Positions 1 through 6,086 are shown, counted from the stretch's first letter. The stretch is 11,645 nucleotides of DNA from CAOJBM01 sp051872535 (GCA_051872535.1 JBJEDY010000033.1:1-11645), one strand, 5' to 3'. The notes: a model not told the origin generated them from the sequence alone. Numbers and translations are program-made.

Positions 1-3
1 TCT

Positions 4-29
4 TACCGGCATAGCCGGTAGTTTTTTTT
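4..29 (+). terminator. Intrinsic terminator of a convergent plus-strand gene outside the window
   Basis: A 7-bp GC-rich stem (TACCGGC / GCCGGTA, 4-10 with 14-20, loop ATA) is followed by eight T residues at 22-29 on the plus strand. Read on the minus strand there is no T tract after the hairpin, so it serves a plus-strand transcript entering from the left. That gene is not in the window. Confidence 0.75.
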
Positions 30-50
30 GTTTGACCTTAATGGTCAAAC
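30..50. repeat. 8-bp inverted repeat between convergent transcription units
   Basis: GTTTGACC (30-37) and GGTCAAAC (43-50) form a perfect 8-bp stem with a 5-nt loop. It lies between the plus-strand terminator and the minus-strand terminator of the pilin-like operon. Neither strand has a T tract directly after it. It may be a backup stop or an RNA 3'-end stabiliser; its function is unknown. Confidence 0.5.
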
Positions 51-63
51 ATAAAGTAAAAAT

Positions 64-84
64 AAAAAAGCATTATGCTTTTTT
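64..84 (-). terminator. Terminator overlapping the stop codon of the last pilin-like gene
   Basis: The perfect inverted repeat AAAAAAGCA (64-72) / TGCTTTTTT (76-84) has the stop codon complement TTA (73-75) as its loop. On the minus strand the hairpin ends in a T tract, so it can end the two-gene pilin-like transcript. The GC core is only two base pairs, so it is probably weak alone. Confidence 0.6.
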
Positions 85-438
85 ATAACCTTTTGTAATA
101 TATAATTTGCACTTTAGATAACCTTCATACTTATAACTTCCATCATTTTTTACAATAACAAAACCATCACAAGTATCTTTTTTTACTTTTAGTTCTCCTA
201 TTAAATTTTTAGATTGTAACTCACTAAGTTTAATTCTTATATCTGTTCCTTCGACTGGATATAAATTATTATCTTCAACAAAATCCTTAGTTACATCAAT
301 CATTTCACTAGTTAATTTTTCATATTTATTTATTTTACTCTTATAAACTAGAGAAAAGGAAACTATTACTACAAGTAAAGCAAATATAACCATTCCCCAC
401 ATTATAGAAATTGTTTTCATTTTTTTTACAGAACTCAT
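73..438 (-). CDS. Small pilin-like membrane-anchored protein (paralogue of the upstream gene)
   Basis: A 121-residue protein with a short basic N-terminus, one hydrophobic segment at about residues 12-32, and a short exported domain. The pattern resembles a type IV pseudopilin, but no canonical prepilin cleavage site with Glu+5 is present. The last third holds a Cys pair (C90, C110) around CDGFVIVKNDG and YEGYLKC, followed by YITKGY. The upstream 140-residue protein has the same motif (ECIGYVVV...FIKC...YETEGY), and both share a WGM tripeptide before the membrane segment, so the two are paralogues. The start ATG overlaps the upstream TGA stop (ATGA), with AGAAGGG about 11 nt before it, which implies translational coupling. 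The role is unknown; a minor pilin or surface subunit is inferred. An internal start at Met7 is possible. Confidence 0.75.
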   Translation of the reverse strand: MSSVKKMKTISIMWGMVIFALLVVIVSFSLVYKSKINKYEKLTSEMIDVTKDFVEDNNLYPVEGTDIRIKLSELQSKNLIGELKVKKDTCDGFVIVKNDGSYKYEGYLKCKLYITKGYKKA

Positions 439-857
439 TTGTTATTGTACCCTTCTGTTTCATAACTATCACATTTAATAAAAGCATCATATCTATAATT
501 ATTATCCACAACAACATAACCGATACACTCTTTATTTGTTTTTATATCAACAAACTTATTAACAAAGTTATGTGTTTTTAAAGTCTCATAAGTTATATTA
601 TAAGACAAATCATTTAAATTAATACTTAATTCTTTTAAATAATTAACAGCACCATTTCCTAAATCAGTTTCCATTTTATGATAAACACTATAATCTATTT
701 TTTCTTCTTCAGTACTATTACTACTATCAGTTATATCATCTATTTGAGAATATAATCTTATTACATAAAATGAAGTTATTAATAAGGCAACTAATATTAA
801 TGATGTACAAACTATCATTGTACTCATTCCCCAACCTTTATTATTTAGTTTTAACAT
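435..857 (-). CDS. Small pilin-like membrane-anchored protein with C-terminal Cys pair
   Basis: A 140-residue protein that begins with LNNKGWGMSTMIVC and then has a hydrophobic helix to about residue 35. This resembles a class III signal peptide (polar, Lys, Gly, hydrophobic stretch) in which the expected Glu+5 is replaced. The rest is a polar exported domain ending in C111-IGYVVV...FIK-C129 and YETEGY, shared with the 121-residue gene that overlaps its 3' end by 4 nt. The Cys pair probably forms a disulfide outside the membrane (inference). GGAAGTG lies about 6 nt before the ATG. A consensus-like promoter at 884-912 makes this the first gene of a two-gene unit independent of rplJL. It is the only gene in the window with a TGA stop. 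Function unknown; pseudopilin-like. Confidence 0.75.
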   Translation of the reverse strand: MLKLNNKGWGMSTMIVCTSLILVALLITSFYVIRLYSQIDDITDSSNSTEEEKIDYSVYHKMETDLGNGAVNYLKELSINLNDLSYNITYETLKTHNFVNKFVDIKTNKECIGYVVVDNNYRYDAFIKCDSYETEGYNNK

Positions 858-869
858 AAAATCACTTCC

Positions 870-888
870 AAAATAACATTGTTATTTT
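870..888. repeat. Perfect 8-bp palindrome overlapping the -10 region of the pilin-like promoter
   Basis: AAAATAAC (870-877) and GTTATTTT (881-888) flank a 3-nt spacer. The repeat covers most of the -10 hexamer (884-889), the presumed transcription start and the sequence up to the Shine-Dalgarno. It could be an operator or a 5'-UTR hairpin that hides the ribosome site. In such AT-rich DNA, chance is also possible. Confidence 0.35.
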
Positions 889-912
889 AACAAAAAACAA
901 AAATAGTTTCAA
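884..912 (-). promoter_or_regulatory. Sigma-A type promoter for the small pilin-like operon
   Basis: On the minus strand TTGAAA (912-907) is followed after 17 bp by TAAAAT (889-884). The predicted start is near 877, giving a 5' UTR of about 20 nt that holds GGAAGTG. The promoter lies downstream of the rplL terminator, so the pilin-like genes are probably expressed apart from rplJL. Confidence 0.65.
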
Positions 913-954
913 CTATTCAGTAAATTATTACTTTAATAAACAAAAATAATTTAA

Positions 955-981
955 TAAAAAAAGAATAACTTTTAGTTATCC
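955..981 (-). terminator. Intrinsic terminator of rplJ-rplL
   Basis: On the minus strand an 8-bp stem (GGATAACT / AGTTATTC, with one G-T pair, 981-974 with 970-963) and a 3-nt loop are followed by seven T residues (962-956). It starts 5 nt after the rplL stop codon. A second weak hairpin with a T-rich tail (917-902, then TTTTTG) lies downstream. Confidence 0.8.
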
Positions 982-986
982 TTTAA

Positions 987-1361
987 TTATGCTAATTCTA
1001 CAGTAGCTCCAGCTTCTTCTAATTGAGCTTTGATAGCATTTGCTTCTTCAGCAGGAACGTTTTCTTTAACATTTCCACCATTATCAGCTAATGCTTTAGC
1101 TTCAACTAATCCTAAGCCAGTAACTTCTTTAAGAATCTTAATAACAGCAATCTTAGTTGCTCCAGCATCTTTTAATACTACTGTTTTAGCAGCATTTGCA
1201 TCTTCCCCAGCATCAGCAGCAGCTCCAGGAGCAGCAGCTACAGCTACAGCACTTGGATCAACTCCAAATTCTTCTTTCATTGCATCAACTAATTCTTTAA
1301 CTTCAAGAATAGTCATTTCTTTTAATCCATTAATGAATTCATCTTTAGTAAATTTTGCCAT
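987..1361 (-). CDS. rplL: 50S ribosomal protein bL12 (L7/L12)
   Basis: The 124-residue protein is a full-length bL12. It forms the dimers of the ribosomal stalk that recruit and activate the translational GTPases EF-Tu, EF-G, IF2 and RF3. The N-terminal dimerisation helices (about 1-35, beginning MAKFTKDEFINGLKEM) bind the C-terminal helix of uL10. A flexible Ala/Gly-rich hinge (about 38-57, AVAVAAAPGAAADAG) follows. The globular factor-binding domain (about 58-124) carries the conserved stretch KIAVIKILKEVTGLGL and KALADNGG. AGAAAGGA precedes the ATG. It lies 27 nt after rplJ in the usual rplJ-rplL operon and ends at its own terminator. The hinge-coding DNA is locally GC-rich compared with its surroundings because of its Ala codons. 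Confidence 0.98.
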   Translation of the reverse strand: MAKFTKDEFINGLKEMTILEVKELVDAMKEEFGVDPSAVAVAAAPGAAADAGEDANAAKTVVLKDAGATKIAVIKILKEVTGLGLVEAKALADNGGNVKENVPAEEANAIKAQLEEAGATVELA

Positions 1362-1388
1362 TTTATCATTTCCTTTCTAATTTCAAAA

Positions 1389-1880
1389 TTACTTTTCTAA
1401 ACTTTCTGCATATAGGTTAAGTCCAATAGATAAATCTCTAACATATTGGATCATACCTCCAGCCAACATAGTAAGAAGGCCATCTCTTGATGGAATACTT
1501 GCATAAGATTTAATTTCTTCAATATCAGCAGGTTTTCCACTAATTATACCAACTCTAATATCCATCTTATCATTTGTTTTAGCAAATTCAGATAATATTT
1601 TAATTGGTTCCAATAAGTCTTTACCAAATAAAATTGCATTTGGTCCTTCTAAGAATTCAGATAAATCAATGTTTAAATCATCTAAAGCTCTTCGAACTAA
1701 AGTATTTTTATAAATTTTAATTTCAGATTCAACATCTCTTAGTTTTCTTCTTAGATCACTTAAATCAGCAACAGTCATTCCTTGATATGTAAAAATAATT
1801 ACTGATTCACTATTTTTAACATAATCTTGAATTTCTGCAACTATAGCTTTTTTAGTGTCAATAACTTTTGCACTTGCCAT
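1389..1880 (-). CDS. rplJ: 50S ribosomal protein uL10
   Basis: The 163-residue uL10 anchors bL12 dimers to the stalk base next to uL11. The N-terminal rRNA-binding domain contains SVIIFTYQGMTVADLSDLRR and YKNTLVRRAL, both typical of the family. The C-terminal helix GLNLYAESLEK binds bL12. I place the start at the ATG at 1880, where the protein begins MASAKVID and AAGGAGGG sits 6-7 nt upstream. The open frame continues 14 codons further upstream to 1922, but that part lies within the attenuator hairpin of the L10 leader and is not coding. Expression is probably controlled by the leader at 1904-2023, in which excess uL10-bL12 complex favours termination. Confidence 0.97.
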   Translation of the reverse strand: MASAKVIDTKKAIVAEIQDYVKNSESVIIFTYQGMTVADLSDLRRKLRDVESEIKIYKNTLVRRALDDLNIDLSEFLEGPNAILFGKDLLEPIKILSEFAKTNDKMDIRVGIISGKPADIEEIKSYASIPSRDGLLTMLAGGMIQYVRDLSIGLNLYAESLEK

Positions 1881-1903
1881 TTGATTCCCTCCTTTTAGGA
1901 TAA

Positions 1904-1933
1904 CAAAAAAGCTTCTCTCCACGAGAAAAGCTT
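1904..1933 (-). terminator. Attenuator terminator of the rplJ leader
   Basis: On the minus strand an 11-bp stem (AAGCTTTTCTC / GAGAGAAGCTT, one T-G pair; 1933-1923 with 1919-1909) with loop GTG is followed by TTTTTT-G-TT. It lies just before the rplJ Shine-Dalgarno, so termination here would shut off rplJ and rplL. Confidence 0.85.
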
Positions 1934-2023
1934 AAACACATATTAAATTAATATTAGTTTAGAGCATTTCCTCGGTAGGATTTACTTTTACACCTACTGT
2001 CTTTGGAGTCGCTTTCTTTAACA
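1904..2023 (-). promoter_or_regulatory. Firmicutes L10 leader (autoregulatory RNA)
   Basis: The minus-strand leader contains AAGACAGTAGGTG (2004-1992) and, downstream, ATCCTACCGAGG (1982-1971). Their GTAGG/CCTAC segments pair. These conserved blocks are characteristic of the ribosomal-protein L10 leader upstream of rplJ in Bacillus relatives, where the L10-L12 complex binds the RNA. The attenuator at 1904-1933 supplies the output. The transcript probably starts near 2023 from the promoter at 2030-2058. Confidence 0.88.
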
Positions 2024-2029
2024 ATTTAT

Positions 2030-2058
2030 ATTATATTCGATAAATTCTTAATTGTCAA
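2030..2058 (-). promoter_or_regulatory. Perfect-consensus sigma-A promoter for rplJ-rplL
   Basis: On the minus strand TTGACA (2058-2053) and TATAAT (2035-2030) are separated by exactly 17 bp, matching the consensus at all 12 positions. The -35 box lies inside the last codons of rplA (Phe-Asp-Asn-stop). The predicted start near 2023 is directly upstream of the L10 leader. Confidence 0.88.
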
Positions 2059-2746
2059 AAGAATTTTTATCGATTTTAATTCCAGGACCCATAGTTGTAG
2101 ATATTGAAATATTTTCAATATAAGATCCTTTTATAGTTGTTGGTTTTGCTTTTATAATTGCACTATAGATATATTCTAAATTTTCAAGCAAAGCTTTTTC
2201 GTCGAATGATACTTTACCAATTATGTTATGAATATTTCCATAAGAATCAGTTTTGTATTCAACCATACCTTTTTTAATGTCTTCAACTGCCTTTTCAGGT
2301 GTAGTAGTAACTGTACCAGTCTTAGGATTTGGCATTAATCCACGAGGTCCTAAAACACGTCCAATTCTACCAAGTTGAGCCATCATATCAGGTGTTGCAA
2401 CGATTACATCAAAATCAAACCAATTTTCTTTTTCAATCTTCTCAATCATATCAGCTTCACCAACGAAGTCAGCACCAGCAGCTTTAGCTTTACTAGCAGC
2501 ATCTCCTTTAGCAATAACTAATACTCTTTTAACTTTACCAGTACCATTAGGTAAAACTAAAGATCCTCTTAATTGTTGATCAGCTTTCTTAGTATCTAAG
2601 TTTAATTTAAAAGCAACTTCAACAGTACTATCAAACTTAGTTGTAGATGTTTCTTTAACTAATTTGATTGCTTCTTCTTTAGTATAAAGTTTATTCTTTT
2701 CTACTTTTTTAGAAGCTTCCACATACTTTTTACTTAACTTTTTCAT
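2048..2746 (-). CDS. rplA: 50S ribosomal protein uL1
   Basis: The 232-residue uL1, of normal length, binds 23S rRNA at the L1 stalk and moves with deacylated tRNA at the E site. It is also the translational repressor of its own operon in many bacteria. Recognisable stretches are MKKLSKKYVEASKKV at the N-terminus, ATPDMMAQLGRIGRVLGPRG and LMPNPKTGTVT in the middle, and SISTTMGPGIKID near the C-terminus. AGGAGGTAA precedes the ATG. It follows rplK by 45 nt as the second gene of the rplK-rplA unit. Its last three codons contain the -35 element of the rplJL promoter, so transcription of the downstream pair starts before this gene ends. No terminator is visible between rplA and rplJ other than the attenuator in the rplJ leader. 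Confidence 0.97.
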   Translation of the reverse strand: MKKLSKKYVEASKKVEKNKLYTKEEAIKLVKETSTTKFDSTVEVAFKLNLDTKKADQQLRGSLVLPNGTGKVKRVLVIAKGDAASKAKAAGADFVGEADMIEKIEKENWFDFDVIVATPDMMAQLGRIGRVLGPRGLMPNPKTGTVTTTPEKAVEDIKKGMVEYKTDSYGNIHNIIGKVSFDEKALLENLEYIYSAIIKAKPTTIKGSYIENISISTTMGPGIKIDKNSFDN

Positions 2747-2791
2747 CGTATTACCTCCTAATTGTGGTTTATTAGCGGATTTATTAATTTA

Positions 2792-3379
2792 TTATTCTTC
2801 AGTTTCTTCAGCTTTTTCGTTAATTACTTCAACTTCAGCATTTGCTGGTGCTAAAGCTTCTTCTTCCATCTTAGCAAGTTCAGCTTCACGTTTTGCAGCT
2901 TCTTTTTCTTCAGCTGCTGCTTCTTTTGCTTGTTCTGCAAGTTCTTGATCATTTAATCCAGCAATAGCAACACCCATGTTTCTAGCAGTACCTTCAATAA
3001 TCTTCATAGCAGCATCTACATCATAAGCATTTAAATCTGGTAACTTATTTTCAGCTATAGCTTTTAAATCAGCCTTAGAAATTGTAGCAACAATATTGTT
3101 TGCACCCTTTGTACTACCTTTTTGAATTTTAGCAGCTTTCTTAATTAAGAATGGAGCTGGTGGAGTTTTAAGTACAAAGTCAAAACTTCTATCTTCATAT
3201 AAAGAAATTTCAACTGGAACTATATCTCCCATCTTATCTCTAGTAGCATCATTAAATTTAGTACAAAAATCTTGTAAATTAATACCAGCAGGTCCTAAAA
3301 CTGTACCAACAGGTGGTGCAGGTGTAGCCTTACCAGCAGGAATTTGTAACTTAATTTTCTTTACGACTTCTTTTGCCAC
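2792..3379 (-). CDS. rplK: 50S ribosomal protein uL11 with a C-terminal extension
   Basis: uL11 binds the GTPase-associated region of 23S rRNA at the stalk base and takes part in factor binding and RelA activation. The N-terminal domain shows KLQIPAGKATPAPPVGTVLG and GINLQDFCTKFND; the RNA-binding C-terminal domain shows IEGTARNMGV at about 128-137. I start at the GTG at 3379 (MAKEVVKKIK, 195 residues), which has AGGAGG 8 nt upstream. The GTG at 3388 overlaps that Shine-Dalgarno and is unlikely. Bacterial uL11 is usually about 141 residues. Here about 54 extra residues follow the conserved end: a charged Ala/Glu/Lys-rich probable helix (about 142-175) and an acidic tail. The gene has its own promoter (3488-3516) and a structured leader. 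Confidence 0.96.
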   Translation of the reverse strand: MAKEVVKKIKLQIPAGKATPAPPVGTVLGPAGINLQDFCTKFNDATRDKMGDIVPVEISLYEDRSFDFVLKTPPAPFLIKKAAKIQKGSTKGANNIVATISKADLKAIAENKLPDLNAYDVDAAMKIIEGTARNMGVAIAGLNDQELAEQAKEAAAEEKEAAKREAELAKMEEEALAPANAEVEVINEKAEETEE

Positions 3380-3410
3380 GAAAAACACCTCCTAAAATAT
3401 TTTTTCGCGA

Positions 3411-3449
3411 AAGTGGTATATGGAACAGTCCGCTTCTTTCCTTCCACTT
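3411..3449 (-). promoter_or_regulatory. Structured rplK leader, candidate uL1-binding site
   Basis: On the minus strand AAGTGG (3449-3444) pairs with CCACTT (3416-3411). An inner GGAA/TTCC stem and purine-rich internal loops lie within. The strands GTGGAAGG and ATACCAC resemble GUGGGAGG and AUACCAC of the 23S rRNA helix bound by uL1. uL1 represses rplK-rplA by binding such a mimic in other bacteria. The element lies about 20 nt before the Shine-Dalgarno with no T tract, which fits translational control. The assignment is inferred from similarity by eye. Confidence 0.6.
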
Positions 3450-3487
3450 AAGCTAATTACATATAAAAATACATAATTGCACCTAAG

Positions 3488-3516
3488 ATACTACCATATA
3501 TTTAGGATAATTTCAA
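3488..3516 (-). promoter_or_regulatory. Extended -10 promoter for rplK-rplA
   Basis: On the minus strand TTGAAA (3516-3511) is followed after 17 bp by TAGTAT (3493-3488), preceded by TGG, which gives an extended -10. The predicted start near 3481 leaves a leader of about 100 nt that includes the hairpin at 3411-3449. The -35 box is 2 nt from the terminator of the upstream gene. Confidence 0.7.
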
Positions 3517-3518
3517 GT

Positions 3519-3543
3519 AAAAAGAACAACTTAATGTTCTTTT
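3519..3543 (-). terminator. Terminator of the methyltransferase-like gene
   Basis: On the minus strand the 9-bp stem AAAAGAACA / TGTTCTTTT (3543-3535 with 3528-3520) with a 6-nt loop runs into a T tract ending at 3519. It lies about 30 nt after the stop codon at 3571. The stem is AU-rich, so strength is moderate. Confidence 0.65.
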
Positions 3544-3570
3544 ACATCATATTATATATTTATTAATTTA

Positions 3571-4554
3571 TTACCAAACAATACCACTATCTTTAGGCTT
3601 ATAAGTTAACACTAAATCTTTAGAATCATATGCTCCATAATTAGCTTTTTTAGGCTCAATTTGAGAAACAATAAAGTTTGGATTCGAAAACATATAATCA
3701 GTTGCATTTTCACGGAATGTATTAGGTCGATAGTCAATTAAATACATCCCATCTTCTTTTAATACAGGATATATACTAGATAGTATATCCTTAAGTATTA
3801 TTTTCTCTACTTCATCCTCTGTGTATAATCCTGTTTTATTCTTTCTATTTTCAAATACTTTATTAACAACGATATCTTCTATTATATTTGATAGATAAAC
3901 CAAATCAAACTTTGAATCTAAATTACCATCAAATGAAGCAATATCAATTTGATGAAACTTAGGAAAACCAATTTTCTTGAGCTTTTCTTTTAAAATATTA
4001 TATTCTTTTTCATTAGCATAAAATGGCATTCCATTAGTTGCTACATAATTTTTATTATGAATATCACCAGGATAAATTAACCCCGAATACATTTTACAAC
4101 TTATAAAAGGTAAAATATCTTTCCATAAATATGCTTGTCTCTCTGGTAAACATTTAATAACTCTAGCAAATATATTAGCATTCCAAAAATCTTTATTTGC
4201 TTCACCTTCAATGAATGGAAATGAAAATTTTAAAAATTCTTGATAATTCAAAGCTAAAATTGACGCTATTCTTAAATATGAAATATATTCAGTTAAATAA
4301 TTTATATCATAGATTTCAACGCTATTAGCATCATAATATACAGCACCTAAGTATTGATCTCCAGATGATGCGATTGTTAATACGTCCTTACCCTTGTAAT
4401 TAACAACTTTATTAACTCCCTCTTGATTTTCTGTACCAAATATAAAACATTCACCATAAGAAGTAAAACTCTGTTTTCGATTATCTTTCTTTAAAGACAT
4501 TAACTTTATTGCTTCATAAATATCTTTACGAACTTTATCATTGTTTTCCATCAT
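3571..4554 (-). CDS. Putative SAM-dependent transferase, DUF3419/BtaA-like
   Basis: The 327-residue protein, probably cytosolic (no signal peptide or membrane segment), looks like a Rossmann-fold S-adenosylmethionine enzyme. Residues 57-70 (DVLTIASSGDQYLG) match the glycine-containing SAM-binding motif, and IYDIN at 81-85 ends the second strand with the acidic residue expected to bind the ribose. FDLVYLSNIIEDI (216-228) and LKEDGMYLIDYRP (265-277) resemble later strands of the fold. The wording of motif I and the following YLRIASILALNYQEFLKF recall the DUF3419/BtaA-type family, but substrate and reaction cannot be told. AAAGGGG precedes the tandem ATG-ATG start; the second ATG may be used. 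It has its own promoter and terminator and sits between nusG and rplK, where most Firmicutes have no gene. Confidence 0.7.
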   Translation of the reverse strand: MMENNDKVRKDIYEAIKLMSLKKDNRKQSFTSYGECFIFGTENQEGVNKVVNYKGKDVLTIASSGDQYLGAVYYDANSVEIYDINYLTEYISYLRIASILALNYQEFLKFSFPFIEGEANKDFWNANIFARVIKCLPERQAYLWKDILPFISCKMYSGLIYPGDIHNKNYVATNGMPFYANEKEYNILKEKLKKIGFPKFHQIDIASFDGNLDSKFDLVYLSNIIEDIVVNKVFENRKNKTGLYTEDEVEKIILKDILSSIYPVLKEDGMYLIDYRPNTFRENATDYMFSNPNFIVSQIEPKKANYGAYDSKDLVLTYKPKDSGIVW

Positions 4555-4582
4555 ATTAAACCCCTTTTTTAATTAAGTTTAT

Positions 4583-4611
4583 ATTGTATTACATTTTTGA
4601 AAAAAAGTCAA
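4583..4611 (-). promoter_or_regulatory. Promoter of the methyltransferase-like gene
   Basis: On the minus strand TTGACT (4611-4606) and TACAAT (4588-4583) are 17 bp apart, matching the consensus at 10 of 12 positions. The predicted start is near 4576, about 20 nt before the ATG. The region upstream, after the 202-residue gene, is T-rich but has no clear hairpin, so readthrough from secE-nusG is possible. Confidence 0.75.
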
Positions 4612-4625
4612 AAAAAGAAAGGAAA

Positions 4626-5234
4626 TTATATTTTTTTCACTAATTCATGATTAAGAGAAAATTTTCTCATATTAATTTCCGTAACTTTCTTGTTTATAAG
4701 TATTCTAAAATTATTTAATATGCTTTCTTGAGCTTGATATTCAGGACAAAAACACATAATATTTTTATAATATTCCAAATATAAATTGTGTAATTCTTCT
4801 AATTTTGGATTGTTATAAATATCAAATTCCAAACTGATAATAGCATTTGCTTGTTCTTCTGTTATATCTATAACACTTCGATTATTCTTAATACATAATA
4901 ATTGAATATAAAACCAAGCTCTTAATGTTGCATCAACAAAACGATTTGGCAAATTATAAATATCATTAATCATAATCTGCATACTTTCAAACTTATCATT
5001 CCATTCACAATCATTAATTTCTTTACTCATTATTTCTTTAACACTTCGATAATCATTTAATACTTGTACAGATATATTGTGTTCTAACTTTTGTAATAAT
5101 TCAAATCTTTCACGATCGGGTCCTTTAACACTATAATGTTCTTTTTTTACTCTATCATATAAAAGAGTTTCTTCCTTTTGGGAAAGCATTTTCTCTAACA
5201 GACTATTATAAACAAAATGATTCGTACATTTCAT
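4626..5234 (-). CDS. Hypothetical protein downstream of nusG
   Basis: I do not recognise this 202-residue protein. It has no signal peptide, membrane segment or known motif. It looks mostly helical and polar, with many Glu, Lys, Asn and Leu residues. There are six Cys (for example C3, and a CFC near residue 162), with no zinc-binding spacing. A hydrophobic/aromatic patch lies in the middle (NRFVDATLRAWFYIQLLC). AAAGGGGG precedes the ATG. The gene begins 21 nt after the nusG stop with no terminator between, so it is probably transcribed from the secE promoter. It is an insertion into the normally contiguous nusG-rplK region, next to the methyltransferase-like gene. The two may be linked, but nothing in the sequence shows it. 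Confidence 0.75.
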   Translation of the reverse strand: MKCTNHFVYNSLLEKMLSQKEETLLYDRVKKEHYSVKGPDRERFELLQKLEHNISVQVLNDYRSVKEIMSKEINDCEWNDKFESMQIMINDIYNLPNRFVDATLRAWFYIQLLCIKNNRSVIDITEEQANAIISLEFDIYNNPKLEELHNLYLEYYKNIMCFCPEYQAQESILNNFRILINKKVTEINMRKFSLNHELVKKI

Positions 5235-5255
5235 ATAAAATCCCCCTTTATTAAT

Positions 5256-5792
5256 CTACGCTTTTTTAACTTGGAACAATTCAACTTCAACAGGTGTTTC
5301 CTGTCCAAACAAGTCGATTAAAACGTTTAATCTATTATTTTCTAAATCAATACTATCAACTGTACCAAACATACCTTTAAATGGTCCATCACAGATACTT
5401 ACTTTATCACCGATTGCTAATTCAGCTTCAATATTAACTCTACTCATACCCATATTAGCTAAAATACGATCTATTTCTTGTGGTAATAAAGGTGTTGGTT
5501 TTGCTTTATGACCAGAAGATCCAATAAATCCCGTAACACCTGGAGTATTACGAACAATATACCATGCTTCATCTGTCATAATCATTTCAACTAAAACATA
5601 ACCTGGAAACATTTTTTTAACTTTTTCTTTTTTTACTCCATCTTTTACTTCTACTTCAGTAGTCTCTGGAATAATAACACGGAAAATGCAATCTTGCATA
5701 CCCATAGATTCAGCCTTTGCTTCTAGTTTTTCTTTTACTTTACTTTCATGACCACTATATGTATTAACAACATACCATTCTTTTTCTTGCAT
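5256..5792 (-). CDS. nusG: Transcription termination/antitermination factor NusG
   Basis: The 178-residue NusG binds RNA polymerase through its N-terminal NGN domain and modulates pausing, Rho and coupling to the ribosome. The NGN domain starts KEWYVVNTYSGHESKVKEKL and contains MFPGYVLVEM and WYIVRNTPGVTGFIG. The C-terminal KOW domain begins at about residue 127 (GDKVSICDGPFKGMFGTV) and ends VEVELFQVKKA. Length and motifs are normal. The ATG is one base after the secE stop (TAA-G-ATG), and its Shine-Dalgarno AAAGGGG lies within the end of secE, so the two are tightly coupled. Downstream is an unknown gene instead of the usual rplK. Confidence 0.97.
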   Translation of the reverse strand: MQEKEWYVVNTYSGHESKVKEKLEAKAESMGMQDCIFRVIIPETTEVEVKDGVKKEKVKKMFPGYVLVEMIMTDEAWYIVRNTPGVTGFIGSSGHKAKPTPLLPQEIDRILANMGMSRVNIEAELAIGDKVSICDGPFKGMFGTVDSIDLENNRLNVLIDLFGQETPVEVELFQVKKA

Positions 5793-5793
5793 C

Positions 5794-6060
5794 TTAGAAC
5801 AACCCCTTTACAAATGAACTTAATAAATCAATTAATTGAAAGAATAGAGCAAGCGCTACAACAAATAATACTGTTGCAATAGTATATCTTGCTATTTCTT
5901 TAAATGTTGGCCATTTAACTTGTTTTAATTCTTTACCAACACTACTTTTATTTTGTTTTTCTAATTTCTTTTCTTTTTTCTTTTCTAATTTCTCAGCTTT
6001 GGAAACTTTAACTTTCTTTTTAGTTTCTTTTTCTTCTATTTTCTTTTCTTTCTTTTTCAT
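5794..6060 (-). CDS. secE: Preprotein translocase subunit SecE
   Basis: The 88-residue SecE clamps SecY in the protein-conducting channel of the cytoplasmic membrane. The family signature is at about residues 43-55 (KELKQVKWPTFKEI), followed by a single membrane helix at about 60-80 (TIATVLFVVALALFFQLIDL), as in Gram-positive SecE. The first 40 residues are a very Lys/Glu-rich segment (repeated KKKEKK-like patterns), longer than in the approximately 60-residue Bacillus protein; they probably form a charged cytosolic helix. GAGGT precedes the ATG. The secE-nusG pair has its own promoter at 6113-6141. No rpmG gene, usually just upstream, is present in the gap. Confidence 0.95.
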   Translation of the reverse strand: MKKKEKKIEEKETKKKVKVSKAEKLEKKKEKKLEKQNKSSVGKELKQVKWPTFKEIARYTIATVLFVVALALFFQLIDLLSSFVKGLF

Positions 6061-6086
6061 TTCTCTACCTCGATTTTAATTCAAAT

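Noticed and set aside
435..437. UGA read as Trp (mycoplasma code)
   Set aside because: All conserved Trp positions checked, such as in NusG, use TGG, no UGA interrupts a conserved protein, and the TGA here forms an ATGA overlap with the next start.
1030..1380. Plus-strand open frame of 116 codons
   Set aside because: It lies antisense to rplL, whose protein is unmistakable bL12. The frame is open because of the Ala-rich hinge codons, and it has no ribosome site or family likeness.
1881..1922. Longer N-terminus for uL10
   Set aside because: The 14 extra codons run through the Shine-Dalgarno and attenuator hairpin; the ATG at 1880 gives the family's normal start.
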